A stretch of 64,000 bases of DNA from JBKCUA01 sp046318675 (GTDB lineage: Bacteria; Pseudomonadota; Alphaproteobacteria; JAJTHO01). The translations under genes were made by a program, and so were the position numbers. The stretch is taken from assembly GCA_046318675.1 (NCBI GenBank), contig JBKCUA010000006.1, positions 40,802-104,801 on the forward strand, given 5' to 3'. Each line of letters begins with the position of its first letter. The first letter of the stretch is position 1. The notes under the pieces were generated by a model. It saw only the letters and a program-made list of their open reading frames with translations, did no database searches and was not told the origin of the DNA. This document shows, in pieces, positions 34,783-43,569 of this stretch.

Positions 34783-35260
34783 ACACCGCGCCCTGACCCT
34801 GGGGTTTATTGTCGCCCTGATCATCCTCGCGGCGGATCAGGCCAGCAAAGCCTTTCTCCTACCCCTGCTAACCGAACCGTGGCGGCAAATTCCCCTCACC
34901 TCGTTTTTCAACCTCACCCCGGTATGGAACCACGGGGTGAGTTTTGGCCTGTTCAAGGCCGATAGTGCCGCCCATGTCTGGGCTCTGATTGGCGTGGCCT
35001 TGGCGTTGGTTGGCGTGGTGACGTGGTGGCTGTTAAAGGCGACCGATCGCCTGCATGTTGTCTGTTACGGGGCGATTATCGGCGGCGCACTGGGCAATAT
35101 TATTGATCGGCTTCGGTTTGGTGCTGTCTTTGATTTTCTTGATTTTTACATAGGAAATTGGCATTACCCCGCCTTCAATGTTGCCGATAGTGCTATTGTG
35201 TGCGGGGTTATTGGCTTGTTGTTCTTGACGCTGCGAACACCATCTGGTCATAAGAAGTAA
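34775..35260 (+). CDS. lspA: Lipoprotein signal peptidase II
   Basis: Aspartyl protease that cleaves prolipoproteins in the inner membrane. 161 residues with four membrane helices. WNHGVSFGLF is the conserved NxGxxFG region; the two catalytic Asp residues are expected in GAVFDF (about 120) and FNVADSAI (about 138). The order ribF-ileS-lspA is common in bacteria. The DUF3035 lipoprotein gene follows by 11 bp. Confidence 0.96.
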   Translation: MRKHRALTLGFIVALIILAADQASKAFLLPLLTEPWRQIPLTSFFNLTPVWNHGVSFGLFKADSAAHVWALIGVALALVGVVTWWLLKATDRLHVVCYGAIIGGALGNIIDRLRFGAVFDFLDFYIGNWHYPAFNVADSAIVCGVIGLLFLTLRTPSGHKK

Positions 35261-35271
35261 GGGAGAATATC

Positions 35272-35823
35272 ATGCGGCGGTTAATGATTTCAGGAATGCT
35301 CTTGGCTCTCACCGGGTGCGGCGGCGATGTCCGCCAGGCCTTAGGCATCGATCGCACCGCCCCCGATGAATTTCAGGTCGTGACCCGCGCGCCGCTCAGC
35401 GTCCCGCCCACCTATGACCTTCGCCCGCCCCGCCCCGGCGCGCCGCGGCCGCAAGAGGCCACTGCCAGCTCCACCGCAGAAGCGGCTCTTTTCGGTATAA
35501 CCGGGGCACCGATTGCCTCTGCATCAAGTGGCTCCTTAGCAGAAAATATGCTATTGCAGAAAACCAATGCCGCCGCGGCCTCACCCAGTATCCGCGCCCA
35601 GCTCGACGCGGAAAATGAAGCCCGCCGCAAAGCCGCCGCACAACCTATTGATACCATTCTCCCATCTTCAGACAAAACCGGAGAACGCCTTATCGATCCC
35701 GATGCCGAAGCCAAACGTGTCCGTACTGCTAAAGATAAGAAAGAAAAGATTACAGGCACCGATGCCGCCACAACAGAACCCGAGCAACCCAACTTATGGC
35801 AGCGTATCGGTGATCTTTTTTAA
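35272..35823 (+). CDS. DUF3035 / BamF-like lipoprotein
   Basis: Alphaproteobacterial lipoprotein of 183 residues; lipobox LALTGC with Cys about residue 16. The family-typical stretch TAPDEFQVVTRAPLSVPPTY and LRPPRPGAPRPQEA follows, then an Ala/Glu-rich disordered tail ending LWQRIGDLF. In Caulobacter the related protein is a BAM complex subunit. Last gene of the ribF-ileS-lspA operon. No terminator hairpin was seen before the tRNA. Confidence 0.85.
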   Translation: MRRLMISGMLLALTGCGGDVRQALGIDRTAPDEFQVVTRAPLSVPPTYDLRPPRPGAPRPQEATASSTAEAALFGITGAPIASASSGSLAENMLLQKTNAAAASPSIRAQLDAENEARRKAAAQPIDTILPSSDKTGERLIDPDAEAKRVRTAKDKKEKITGTDAATTEPEQPNLWQRIGDLF

Positions 35824-35870
35824 GTGTTTCCTTTGACCTGATGAATGAGTTAGGCTAGACAATCCTCCGG

Positions 35871-35947
35871 CGGGGTGTAGCGCAGCCTGGTAGCGCGCCA
35901 GTTTTGGGTACTGGATGTCGGGGGTTCGAATCCCTCCACCCCGACCA
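35871..35947 (+). tRNA. tRNA-Pro (TGG)
   Basis: 77 nt with CCA encoded. Acceptor CGGGGTG pairs with CACCCCG; the anticodon stem CCAGT/ACTGG closes the loop TTTGGGT, anticodon TGG. The T arm contains GGTTCGAATCC. A tRNA-Pro beside the NDUFS4-like gene is a familiar alphaproteobacterial arrangement. Confidence 0.97.
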
Positions 35948-35965
35948 CGTTTGGGAGAATACGCC

Positions 35966-36259
35966 ATGCAGGTTCGCATTTACCAACCCGCTAAAACCGC
36001 GATGCAATCCGGCCTTGCCAAAACAAAACAATGGCTTCTGGAAACAGTCCCCGCCGTGCGGCAAGAACCCGATCCCCTCATGGGCTGGAACGGCGGCACC
36101 CCCACCACGATGCAAGTGCGCCTGAGCTTCCCAAGCCAAGAGGAGGCCATTGCCTACGCGACAAAACACGACCTAGACTACACCGTGCAAACGCCCCATG
36201 CCAAGGCACTAAAACCCAAAAGCTACGCCGATAATTTTGCTTTTAAAGCAAATCTTTAG
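35966..36259 (+). CDS. NDUFS4-like complex I accessory subunit
   Basis: 97 residues of the ETC complex I subunit family (PF04800), the bacterial counterpart of the mitochondrial 18-kDa subunit, limited to alphaproteobacteria and mitochondria. It begins MQVRIYQPAKTAMQSGLAKT; WLLE, GWNGGTPTTMQVRLSFPSQE, EAIAYATKHDLDYTV and YADNFAF are typical. GGGAGAA lies about 7 nt upstream of the ATG. Convergent with tkt, overlapping by 17 bp. Confidence 0.9.
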   Translation: MQVRIYQPAKTAMQSGLAKTKQWLLETVPAVRQEPDPLMGWNGGTPTTMQVRLSFPSQEEAIAYATKHDLDYTVQTPHAKALKPKSYADNFAFKANL

Positions 36260-38222
36260 CTTTAGCCGCCACCGCCGCTGAGGTAAAACCAAACTGGCGG
36301 AACAGCTCATCCCCCGGCGCGCTGGCACCAAAGCTCTGCATCGTTACCGTTGCCATCGATCCGCGAATAAGGTCACCCCAACCAAAGGTACTGGCCGCCT
36401 CAATCACCACCGTAGGCCTTGTTGCCGGCAAAACAGCGGCACGATAGGCCGCTGGCTGCTCCAAAAATAGTTCCCGCGACGGCATGGAGACAACACTAGC
36501 ACTAATATCATCTTGCGCCAGCATATCCTGTGCGGCAATGGCAAGTGCCACTTCCGAGCCCGTCGCCGCCAAGGTAACCTTGGCATTGACAGCCTCTCGC
36601 AACACATACGCGCCTAAAGCACTACGGTTTTGGACGTCGCTATCATTGCGCAGCGTTGGCAACGCCTGCCGGGTTAATGCCAACACCGAGGGGTGGCGAG
36701 TATCGCTCAGTGCTAAAGCCCAGCATTCCGCCGTCTCCACGGCATCCGCCGGGCGAAACACCCGAAGGCCGGGGACGGAGCGCAGCATGGGCAGATGCTC
36801 AATAGGCTGGTGCGTCGGGCCGTCTTCACCCACACCAATAGAATCGTGGGTAAGAACATAAATCACCCGTTGGCGCATCAATGCCGACAAGCGCAACGCA
36901 GGCTTCAAATAATCAGCAAAAACCAAAAACGTGCCGCCAAAGGGAATCAGGCCGCCATGCACGGCAACACCATTCATAATCGCCGCCATGGCGTGCTCAC
37001 GAACACCATAATGCAGGTAATTGCCACGATAATCACTGGCATTAAAAATATTGGTAGCCTTCGCTTTAGTATTGTTTGAACCCGACAAATCCGCCGATCC
37101 CCCCAAAACTTCCGGCAAATGGGGCACCACGGCATCCAACACCTCCCCCGAGGCCTGACGACTGGCAATATTAGGTTGATTGTTCAAAAACTGTGTCTTG
37201 ATATTGGATAAGGCTTGTAGCGCACCTTCGGGCAATTCCCCCGCCAAGCGACGAGTAAAAGCCATTTGAATATCCGCCGGAGCGGCTTCAAAACGTTGCT
37301 TCCATGCCGCGAATGTCTTTTCATGCCGCCGTCCTGCCTCCCGCCAAGCAGCAATCAGAGAGACTGGAATCTCAAAGGCTGGGTATGGCCAATGCAGCGC
37401 AGTCTTAGCAGCAGCAAGCTCTTCGGAACCCAAGGGCGAGCCATGAATCCCAGCTGTTCCTGCCTTTTTCGGGGCACCAAAACCAATGATGGTACGACAG
37501 GCAATAAGACTAGGCTTATCAAAAGACTGCTGTGCCCACGTCAATGCTTCGGCTAATGCCGCCATATCATGACCATCCACCACACGGGTACGCCAACCAG
37601 CTGCAGCAAACCGCTCTATCTGATTTTCCGAGGTAGATAATGATACTCTACCATCAATGGAAATCCCATTATCGTCCCACAAGACCGTGAGTTTGCCCAA
37701 CTTCAGATGTCCCGCCAGAGCCGCAGCCTCATAGGAGATTCCCTCCATAAGACAACCATCCCCCGCCAAGACCCAAGTACGATGATCCACCAAGTCATCA
37801 CCAAATTCGGCATTGAGCCGCCGCTCCGCAATCGCCATCCCCACAGCATTGGCAAACCCCTGCCCCAACGGACCAGTGGTTGTCTCAACACCTATCTCAG
37901 GATGATGCTCTGGGTGACCTGGGGTAATACTTCCCCACTGGCGAAAATTCTTAACCTGAGCTAACGACATTTCGTCATAACCCAACAAATAAGCAACGCT
38001 GTACAACAACATTGACCCATGCCCGGCGGACAGCACAACCCGATCCCGATCCGGCCATAGCGGCTGGTTAGCTAGAAGTTTTGCTGCCTGAGCAAACAGC
38101 ACGGCCGCAATCTCCGCGCAGCCCATGGGCATACCGGGATGCCCGGAACGAGCCGCTTCCACAGCATCGGCGGCTAAAAAACGTACAGCATTAGAAAAAT
38201 CAGTAATAACGGGAGCAGACAT
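36243..38222 (-). CDS. tkt: Transketolase
   Basis: ThDP enzyme of the pentose phosphate pathway, 659 residues from ATG 38222. AARSGHPGMPMGCAEIA, LSAGHGSMLLY, TGPLGQGFANAVGMA, ThDP motif GDGCLMEGISYEAA, THDSIGVGEDGPTHQP and FGWGDLIRG are all present. An upstream extension to 38273 is not family-like. Divergent from the DUF4164-zapA pair, as in many alphaproteobacteria; gapA, often in this cluster, is 14 kb away. Confidence 0.97.
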   Translation of the reverse strand: MSAPVITDFSNAVRFLAADAVEAARSGHPGMPMGCAEIAAVLFAQAAKLLANQPLWPDRDRVVLSAGHGSMLLYSVAYLLGYDEMSLAQVKNFRQWGSITPGHPEHHPEIGVETTTGPLGQGFANAVGMAIAERRLNAEFGDDLVDHRTWVLAGDGCLMEGISYEAAALAGHLKLGKLTVLWDDNGISIDGRVSLSTSENQIERFAAAGWRTRVVDGHDMAALAEALTWAQQSFDKPSLIACRTIIGFGAPKKAGTAGIHGSPLGSEELAAAKTALHWPYPAFEIPVSLIAAWREAGRRHEKTFAAWKQRFEAAPADIQMAFTRRLAGELPEGALQALSNIKTQFLNNQPNIASRQASGEVLDAVVPHLPEVLGGSADLSGSNNTKAKATNIFNASDYRGNYLHYGVREHAMAAIMNGVAVHGGLIPFGGTFLVFADYLKPALRLSALMRQRVIYVLTHDSIGVGEDGPTHQPIEHLPMLRSVPGLRVFRPADAVETAECWALALSDTRHPSVLALTRQALPTLRNDSDVQNRSALGAYVLREAVNAKVTLAATGSEVALAIAAQDMLAQDDISASVVSMPSRELFLEQPAAYRAAVLPATRPTVVIEAASTFGWGDLIRGSMATVTMQSFGASAPGDELFRQFGFTSAAVAAKAKDLL

Positions 38223-38281
38223 AACCCCGGATGTAGCAAGCCCGGCTGAAAAAAAAAACCAAAAACACGCCAAAAACGCGA

Positions 38282-38310
38282 TTGACGCTACTAATAAGCT
38301 GGCCTAGCGT
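38282..38310 (+). promoter_or_regulatory. Promoter of the DUF4164-zapA pair
   Basis: TTGACG (38282-38287), 17-bp spacer, TAGCGT (38305-38310). The ATG at 38318 follows after 7 nt and has no Shine-Dalgarno, implying a leaderless message. Confidence 0.5.
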
Positions 38311-38317
38311 AAAATTC

Positions 38318-38575
38318 ATGGCGGGAAATAACCTTCTACAATCCTTAACCCAGGCCTTAGATGCCTTGGAAGATGCTTTTTTTAGCCTTGAGCGTGCCTT
38401 GGCCAGCCGCCTGCAGGCAGAGGGGCATCGCTACGATCTGCTGGTCGAGGAATACCAAGAAGTACAACGGGATTATCTGGCCCTACAAGACGCAACCCTC
38501 TCGCTTTCCGAACGCCTTGAAGCTGCCATTGCCGATGTTGATCGTCATATCGAGGTTGCCCGTGCCGCCGCTTGA
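38318..38575 (+). CDS. DUF4164-like short coiled-coil protein
   Basis: 85 residues, almost entirely coiled coil (LQSLTQALDALEDAFFSLER, then VQRDYLALQDATLSLSERL). In alphaproteobacteria such a gene sits between tkt and zapA, and it does so here, overlapping zapA by 14 bp. A role with ZapA at the division ring is suggested only by this link. Confidence 0.72.
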   Translation: MAGNNLLQSLTQALDALEDAFFSLERALASRLQAEGHRYDLLVEEYQEVQRDYLALQDATLSLSERLEAAIADVDRHIEVARAAA

Positions 38576-38900
38576 TATTGCCATCAATGGTCGCCCCTAC
38601 ACCGTAGCGTGTGAACAGGGGCAGGAAGAACGTCTGCACCATATTTCTGGCGAACTCTCCGTCCGCGCTAAACAGATTAGCGATGCCTTGGGCGCGCTGC
38701 CGGACAGTAAGCTTTTTTTGCTATTAAGCCTTATGCTGATGGATGAGCATCTTGATGAGAAACAGCGTCTTGCCGAACGTGTCCAGCGCCGCCGCGAAGC
38801 CGTTGAGGCAACCTTAGCGGAAGATATCCGCACCGTCAGCAACCGGATTATCACCCTCGCCGGGCGGGTAAAGAGCTTAGCGGAACGAGTAGCGGCGTAA
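38562..38900 (+). CDS. zapA: Cell division protein ZapA
   Basis: FtsZ-ring associated protein. 112 residues from a GTG at 38562 inside the upstream gene: MPPLDIAINGRPYTVACEQG, then EERLHHISGELSVRAKQISD, DSKLFLLLSLMLMDE, and a C-terminal coiled coil ending VKSLAERVAA. Usually a 6S RNA gene follows zapA, but only 49 bp remain before the next gene. Confidence 0.85.
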   Translation: MPPLDIAINGRPYTVACEQGQEERLHHISGELSVRAKQISDALGALPDSKLFLLLSLMLMDEHLDEKQRLAERVQRRREAVEATLAEDIRTVSNRIITLAGRVKSLAERVAA

Positions 38901-38949
38901 GGCGTTTACCGGTGCACCTGAGAATGGCAGCCCGCATTTTTTCAAAAAA

Positions 38950-39486
38950 TCAATTTGTATTAATGATAAAATCTTGTTTTTTATCACAATAATTAAATAG
39001 CATTGTATGAGGATAGTCATTTGCAGCAGTCTCAAGCACTTTAATTACCTCTGAAACAGGTATACGATACACGTATTTTTGACGCTCATAATCAGAACAC
39101 ACCTTCACTCCATCCCAGTTTCGATTTTTGTCACGATATGCATACATTACTCCACTATGTATCAATTGATTACAAACGAATATAGTATTTTGCGCGACCA
39201 TCTCTTCTCTTTTAAAATCGTATAGAGCATCAATTGAGCATCGATTCAGATTACTGACTTTTCCGATGCAGGGGCTTCTAAATATTTGCAAACTCAGCTT
39301 TATAGTATTTGATGACAACTTGTATCTTTCTGCAAGCCAACGAACCATAAACATACTAATAACTATATCTTTTTCGAAGTTTATTTCACTTCGCTCACTC
39401 CACCGTGGCGGCTTGGTTTTATGTTTAAATTTCTTTGCGTACTGAGCAAGAGTCTCTTTCCAATAACATGACTCAACATGTATCAT
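38950..39486 (-). CDS. AT-rich gene of unknown function, coupled to the HAD nucleotidase gene
   Basis: 178 residues, not recognised. It is rich in Lys, Tyr, Asn and Cys, has no signal peptide, and contains ERYKLSSNTIKLSLQIF and a segment GVMYAYRDKNRNWDGVKV. The AT-rich coding sequence differs sharply from its GC-richer neighbours, suggesting acquisition. Yet the ATG overlaps the HAD gene's TGA (ATGA), so it would be translated by coupling. Its tail runs into sequence just behind zapA. Confidence 0.55.
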   Translation of the reverse strand: MIHVESCYWKETLAQYAKKFKHKTKPPRWSERSEINFEKDIVISMFMVRWLAERYKLSSNTIKLSLQIFRSPCIGKVSNLNRCSIDALYDFKREEMVAQNTIFVCNQLIHSGVMYAYRDKNRNWDGVKVCSDYERQKYVYRIPVSEVIKVLETAANDYPHTMLFNYCDKKQDFIINTN

Positions 39487-40163
39487 ATATAATCATTTTT
39501 TCTAAAAAGTTTAAAATTTCTCTCCTCCAACCACACCCCCGGACACGCCGCCACGTGGTGAATATAGTGTTTATTAACAAAATCTTCGCCATTTCCATCG
39601 GGCGTAATCAGCACCGTCTGCATCCCCAAAGCATGAGCCGGGGCAAGGTTTTGCGGCAAATCCTCAAACATCACCGCCTTGGTAGGATTCACCCGGCACG
39701 CGGCCAGCATCGCCTGATAGGTCTGGATATCCGGCTTGGGGCGATACCCTGCCTGATGAATATCAAAGATTGCATCCATATGATCAATCAAGTTCAGTGC
39801 CTTTAAAATATTTTCCGCATGCCGCCGCGAACCATTGGTAAAAACCACCCGTCGCCCGGTAAAGTTTGCCAAGTACCGGCGCAATACCGGGTTATCGGGA
39901 ATACTACCTGTATCAACATCATGAACATAATCCATAAAATGGTGCGGATCAACGCGGTGGTTACGCATTAACCCGATCAGGGTCGTCCCATAGTCCAAAA
40001 AATACTGTTTTTGCAAAGCAAACGCCGCCGCCCGTTCCAACTTCAGCAACGCCTGAACATACGCCGTCATCCGCTCTTCTACCGCGGCAAAAAAAGAACA
40101 ACTAGCTGGATACAATGTGTTATCCAAATCAAAAACCAACGCGCTGGGCAGAAAATTTGTCAT
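39483..40163 (-). CDS. HAD-family pyrimidine 5'-nucleotidase
   Basis: 226 residues of the HAD IA.3 group (TIGR01993-like). Nucleophile motif LVFDLDNTLYPA at the N-terminus, VVFTNGSRRHAENIL (motif II), YRPKPDIQTYQAML (motif III Lys) and KAVMFEDLPQNLAPAHALGM (motif IV). Relatives dephosphorylate pyrimidine mononucleotides. In many alphaproteobacteria this gene lies next to dapD; here it is 29 kb away. Confidence 0.88.
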   Translation of the reverse strand: MTNFLPSALVFDLDNTLYPASCSFFAAVEERMTAYVQALLKLERAAAFALQKQYFLDYGTTLIGLMRNHRVDPHHFMDYVHDVDTGSIPDNPVLRRYLANFTGRRVVFTNGSRRHAENILKALNLIDHMDAIFDIHQAGYRPKPDIQTYQAMLAACRVNPTKAVMFEDLPQNLAPAHALGMQTVLITPDGNGEDFVNKHYIHHVAACPGVWLEERNFKLFRKNDYI

Positions 40164-40199
40164 TTATTAAACCTATAAGACCATAATGGCTAGCAGTCT

Positions 40200-41084
40200 A
40201 TGAGTGCCAAGTCAAAACCAGATGCCGTTAACGCTTACGCCCAAGCTAGGCAACTAGCGTTCTCCGCCTTAGTCGAGGAGCGTCTGCGTGCCGCCAGTGC
40301 CGCCGGTGCGCCGCCGGAAATCCTCTATCTCCTTGCCCGGGATCCCAACGCCGCCGTGCGCCGCGCTGTGGCCAAAAATACCGTAGCACCCCACCACGCT
40401 GATCTTCTCTTGGCCAAGGATAAGGATGAACACACTAGAGAAGCTCTCATGGATAAAACCCTGAACCGATTTGATAGCCTCCCAAACCCTGCCCCCGTGC
40501 CCAGCTTTATCAGCGAATTACTGCACATTTTTGTCAAAGAACCATTGCGCCGCCTGCGTATCCGTTTGGCCGAAGCTCTTGCCGACAGTCACAATACCCC
40601 CCGCGATATTGCCCGTGATCTAGCACTTGACCCCGATGAAGCGGTGGCGCGCCCTATTGTTCAACGCTCCCCCGTTCTGATTGATGCCGATTTTGAAGTT
40701 ATCGCCACCAAAAATCCCAACATAGCCAATGCCCGAACACCCAACCCCCGCGCCACTGCCCAGCCCCAGGGGATGAGCGAAGAAACCATCCTCCGTGCTA
40801 TCATTGCCAGGGATAAAATAATTGTTATAAAAGAGATTAGCGAGCGGACTCGCATCACTCCTTCAAGCATTGAACGCCTAATCGCCAGTGGCCAAGCTAA
40901 AACCATCACCGCCCTATGCTGGAAAGCCGGGCTCAGTGCCACCACCGCCCTACAGCTGCAACGTCATATCGCCCGTCTTGCCCCCAAAGAAAGCATCCGT
41001 CCCCGGCAAAGTGGCGGCTACGCCCTATCGGATAAGGAATGCCGAACGCTGTTGAACATTCTTATTCCTGGGGCGGGGGATTGA
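40200..41084 (+). CDS. DUF2336 helical-repeat protein
   Basis: 294 residues. The N-terminal half carries HEAT-like repeats typical of DUF2336 (ILYLLARDPNAAVRRAVAKN, LRIRLAEALADSHNTPRDIA, LALDPDEAVARPIVQRSPVL). The C-terminal half is also helical (EETILRAIIARDKIIVIKE, ISERTRITPSSIERLIASG). DUF2336 proteins are common in alphaproteobacteria, with no settled function. Stands alone; ends 12 bp before the convergent MlaC gene. Confidence 0.8.
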   Translation: MSAKSKPDAVNAYAQARQLAFSALVEERLRAASAAGAPPEILYLLARDPNAAVRRAVAKNTVAPHHADLLLAKDKDEHTREALMDKTLNRFDSLPNPAPVPSFISELLHIFVKEPLRRLRIRLAEALADSHNTPRDIARDLALDPDEAVARPIVQRSPVLIDADFEVIATKNPNIANARTPNPRATAQPQGMSEETILRAIIARDKIIVIKEISERTRITPSSIERLIASGQAKTITALCWKAGLSATTALQLQRHIARLAPKESIRPRQSGGYALSDKECRTLLNILIPGAGD

Positions 41085-41096
41085 ACAACCAATAAT

Positions 41097-41762
41097 TTAT
41101 CGAATTGTACTAGGCAATTGCGCGGCCGCCAGGCGCAGTTCATACAAAAGACCTTCCACCCGGCCGCCGCTGCGCTGAATCGTTGCGCCATACTGATTAC
41201 GTAGCACCGCCACCATGCTAAAGCCCTCAATTTCCATATCTAAAACACGCAACCCAGCCCGATCGCGAGCCACGCGCCAACCCACCTGGATAATTCGCCC
41301 GGTCACTGGGTTTGTCACCACCGACAACACCCGTACCTGATCCGTTGCTAACGGCAACGATCCAAGCACCTGCAACGTGTGCCCACGATAACGCCGCAGG
41401 CGTTCCCGATAATTCAGCATATTGGCGTACTCAAAAAGACGCACGAATTCCTGTTGCTGCTGATACGTGGCAATAGACCAATACCGCCCCAGCACCAAGG
41501 GGGCAATCCGCTGTACATCAAAATGGCCACGGTAGATTTGCTGAAAACGCTTCAAGCGTTGCTCTTCTGGAATATTTTGATTAGTCAGCTCTCGGATGGC
41601 AGCTTGAGCAAGGGAATCAACAAACGCCTCGGCTTGCTTGGGAAACGATGCTACTGGTGCCACCCCCGGCTGAGGCGATGCAGATTGTTGCGCCCAAACT
41701 GGCCGCGCAAACAGACATAAAACCAACCAAACAAACAGCCTAGTTTTTCGCCGCCTCTCCAT
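41097..41762 (-). CDS. MlaC-like periplasmic phospholipid-binding protein (paralogue 2)
   Basis: Periplasmic shuttle of the Mla lipid pathway. From ATG 41762 it has 221 residues: basic N-terminus, signal peptide ending PVWAQ, then FVDSLAQAAIRELTNQN, RLKRFQQIYRGHFDVQRIAP and VLGRYWSIATYQQQQEFVRL, which are MlaC hallmarks. It overlaps the upstream paralogue by 23 bp. The two differ throughout, so the duplication is old. Confidence 0.87.
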   Translation of the reverse strand: MERRRKTRLFVWLVLCLFARPVWAQQSASPQPGVAPVASFPKQAEAFVDSLAQAAIRELTNQNIPEEQRLKRFQQIYRGHFDVQRIAPLVLGRYWSIATYQQQQEFVRLFEYANMLNYRERLRRYRGHTLQVLGSLPLATDQVRVLSVVTNPVTGRIIQVGWRVARDRAGLRVLDMEIEGFSMVAVLRNQYGATIQRSGGRVEGLLYELRLAAAQLPSTIR

Positions 41763-42378
41763 AGGTTTTGCGCCGCATCTCCTCCAGCAGTGGGGCCACT
41801 TTTCCGCCATTACGCTCAATCACCGCAGCATACTCCGACCGCAAGGTCAAGATCATGCTTATTCCCTCCACACCAACATCCACAATCCGAAACATCCCAT
41901 CTGAACCCTTTTGCACGCGCCACTCCAACGCTACTGCCTCATTGGAGACGGGATCGATGACTCGACTGTCCACCAAAACATATTGACCCGTTCCATCGAG
42001 ACGGGAGCTAACAACCTGCAACTTCTGGCCACGATAATTTTTCAATTTATTTCGGTACAACCGCATATTGGATTCCTTGAACAGCTCGACAAAATCACGC
42101 TGCTCCAACGGCGTAGCAACATTCCAGTACCGCGCCAGCACTAGGCGGGGAATACGTTGACTGTCAAAATTTTCCGCATAAGCCTTGGCAAAAGTATCCA
42201 GCCGCGCCTGCTCCGCCACGGCGGGATCATTGAGTTGGTTAATAACCCGATCGGCAAGACTGGCAATAAATGCTTCGGCAACCGCCCGTCGCTGAGGATC
42301 ATCCTGTGTTTCTTGCGCCAACACAGGCAAGGACACACACAACAACCAAACGAAAAAAAAGATGAATTTACGCATCAT
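41740..42378 (-). CDS. mlaC: MlaC-like periplasmic phospholipid-binding protein (paralogue 1)
   Basis: 212 residues with signal peptide MMRKFIFFFVWLLCVSLPVLAQ. FIASLADRVINQLNDPA, RLDTFAKAYAENFDSQRI, LVLARYWNVATPLEQRDFVE, YRNKLKNYRGQKLQV match MlaC. It begins at the last base of mlaA, so mlaA-mlaC-mlaC2 form one operon. mlaD, mlaE and mlaF are not in the window. Confidence 0.9.
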   Translation of the reverse strand: MMRKFIFFFVWLLCVSLPVLAQETQDDPQRRAVAEAFIASLADRVINQLNDPAVAEQARLDTFAKAYAENFDSQRIPRLVLARYWNVATPLEQRDFVELFKESNMRLYRNKLKNYRGQKLQVVSSRLDGTGQYVLVDSRVIDPVSNEAVALEWRVQKGSDGMFRIVDVGVEGISMILTLRSEYAAVIERNGGKVAPLLEEMRRKTYGEAAKN

Positions 42379-43187
42379 TAAAAATCCTCAAAGGCCTCAT
42401 CATCGCTTCGGGTGACGGCGTCCCCCGGCTTGCGATTATCAATAAGATAGGTGCGATTCTGATAGTACAAGCTCCGAATGGAGGCATAGTAATCCAAACT
42501 ATCACGGCGCAGATCGTTTATAATCTCCAGTCTCTCCTCCCGTGTTGCCAGCGCATCCGCCGGGTATTGACCATACATTACTTCATCGTACATTGATGCT
42601 TTATCAAAGCGATTGGTCACCAACCGCACAGGGTCTAACACCCAATCTACAATCCGGCCAACGGTATCACGAGCATTAGAGGGCCCAAAAAACGGGAGCA
42701 TGGTATAAGGTCCCTCTCCCGCACCCCACACGGCCAAGGTCTGGCCAAAATCTTCTGATTGCCACGCCACGCCCTCATCCCCAGCAACATCAAAAAGCCC
42801 AAGTACACCAAACGTGCTGTTAATCGTAAATCGGGTCAGGGCATCCCCCGCCGTCCGCAATTCCCCTTGCAACAAGGCGTTCACAAACACCTGCGGCTCA
42901 CTTAAATTACTCAACACACCCCGTACGCTGTGCCGGATAGGCAGGGTGGTAACAGAGCGATAGCCCCTAGCCGCAGGCTCAAGAATATAATCATCAAGGC
43001 CAAGATTAAAAGAAAAAATACCCCGGTTCACCGACTCCCACGGATCGCTCACCGCACGGGCATCGGCCATGGGCGGCACCGGCCTCGTCAGCAATGGAGT
43101 GGTCGCCGAATAGGAAGGCCGCTGCGCCGCAATGGCCGCAACAGAAACCAAGCTAAACCCCAACATCAACGCAATAAACAACCGCAT
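42378..43187 (-). CDS. mlaA: MlaA/VacJ-family outer membrane lipid transport protein
   Basis: Outer-membrane component that extracts misplaced phospholipids for MlaC. From ATG 43187, 269 residues: DPWESVNRGIFSFNLGLDDY, LPIRHSVRGVLSNLSEPQVF, RFTINSTFGVLGLFDVAGDE, FGQTLAVWGAGEGPYTMLPF. The leader MRLFIALMLGFSLVSVAAIA has no cysteine, so it is not a lipoprotein as in E. coli. A GTG at 43196 is an alternative start. Confidence 0.92.
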   Translation of the reverse strand: MRLFIALMLGFSLVSVAAIAAQRPSYSATTPLLTRPVPPMADARAVSDPWESVNRGIFSFNLGLDDYILEPAARGYRSVTTLPIRHSVRGVLSNLSEPQVFVNALLQGELRTAGDALTRFTINSTFGVLGLFDVAGDEGVAWQSEDFGQTLAVWGAGEGPYTMLPFFGPSNARDTVGRIVDWVLDPVRLVTNRFDKASMYDEVMYGQYPADALATREERLEIINDLRRDSLDYYASIRSLYYQNRTYLIDNRKPGDAVTRSDDEAFEDF

Positions 43188-43505
43188 GGCCACCACTTTC
43201 TATCAGGTAAAATGTACCCGGCAATGAAAAAAGAGTTCTGTAAAACACAAAGGTTAAAAAGTTCCTAAGAACAACGGCGTGCACTGAAATTCCAGCGCAC
43301 CATACGATGAGCGATGAGCAATAAATTAAACAACCGTACGCTGTTCGTGTCCTCGGCCATGGGATCGATTTTCATCGCCTTTGTGCCTTCCCACCCTAAT
43401 GATAGGACGATTATTATGGCCAGAAAAAGATCGGCAAAAGGTTTCTGTTGAGATAAAATATTGTTCTTAAATGTTTTTTTCTTATAAAGAATTTTTAAAA
43501 AAATT
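43188..43505. other. Intergenic region with no convincing gene
   Basis: About 320 bp between mlaA and the second pentamer element. An in-frame minus-strand peptide of 36 codons (43265-43375, MKIDPMAEDTNSVRLFNLLL...) is preceded by a GAAGGC-AAAGGCG stretch and might be a real small gene, but nothing supports it beyond openness. The right part (43440-43505) is AT-rich. Confidence 0.3.
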
Positions 43506-43517
43506 TTCACAAAAATG

Positions 43518-43549
43518 ATGCACGGCACGGCACGGCATAATCGGGGCAT
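43518..43549 (+). repeat. Pentanucleotide tandem repeat in a promoter-like element (copy B)
   Basis: ATGCA at 43518-43522, three CGGCA units to 43537, then TAATCGGGGCAT. It matches copy A at 2100-2146 in order and framing of parts, while the repeat unit differs by two bases. TTCACA at 43506-43511 lies 24 bp before the CATAAT box (43536-43541); two units would give 19 bp. Confidence 0.65.
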
Positions 43550-43569
43550 ACTCTTTATTGATTTTCAAC

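Noticed and set aside
38901..38949. 6S RNA gene expected after zapA
   Set aside because: Only 49 bp are available and no 6S-like long bubble hairpin is visible.
43265..43549. 94-codon minus-strand frame between mlaA and the lipoprotein gene
   Set aside because: Its N-terminal half crosses the pentamer element and AT-rich spacer; only the last 36 codons might be real and nothing supports them.
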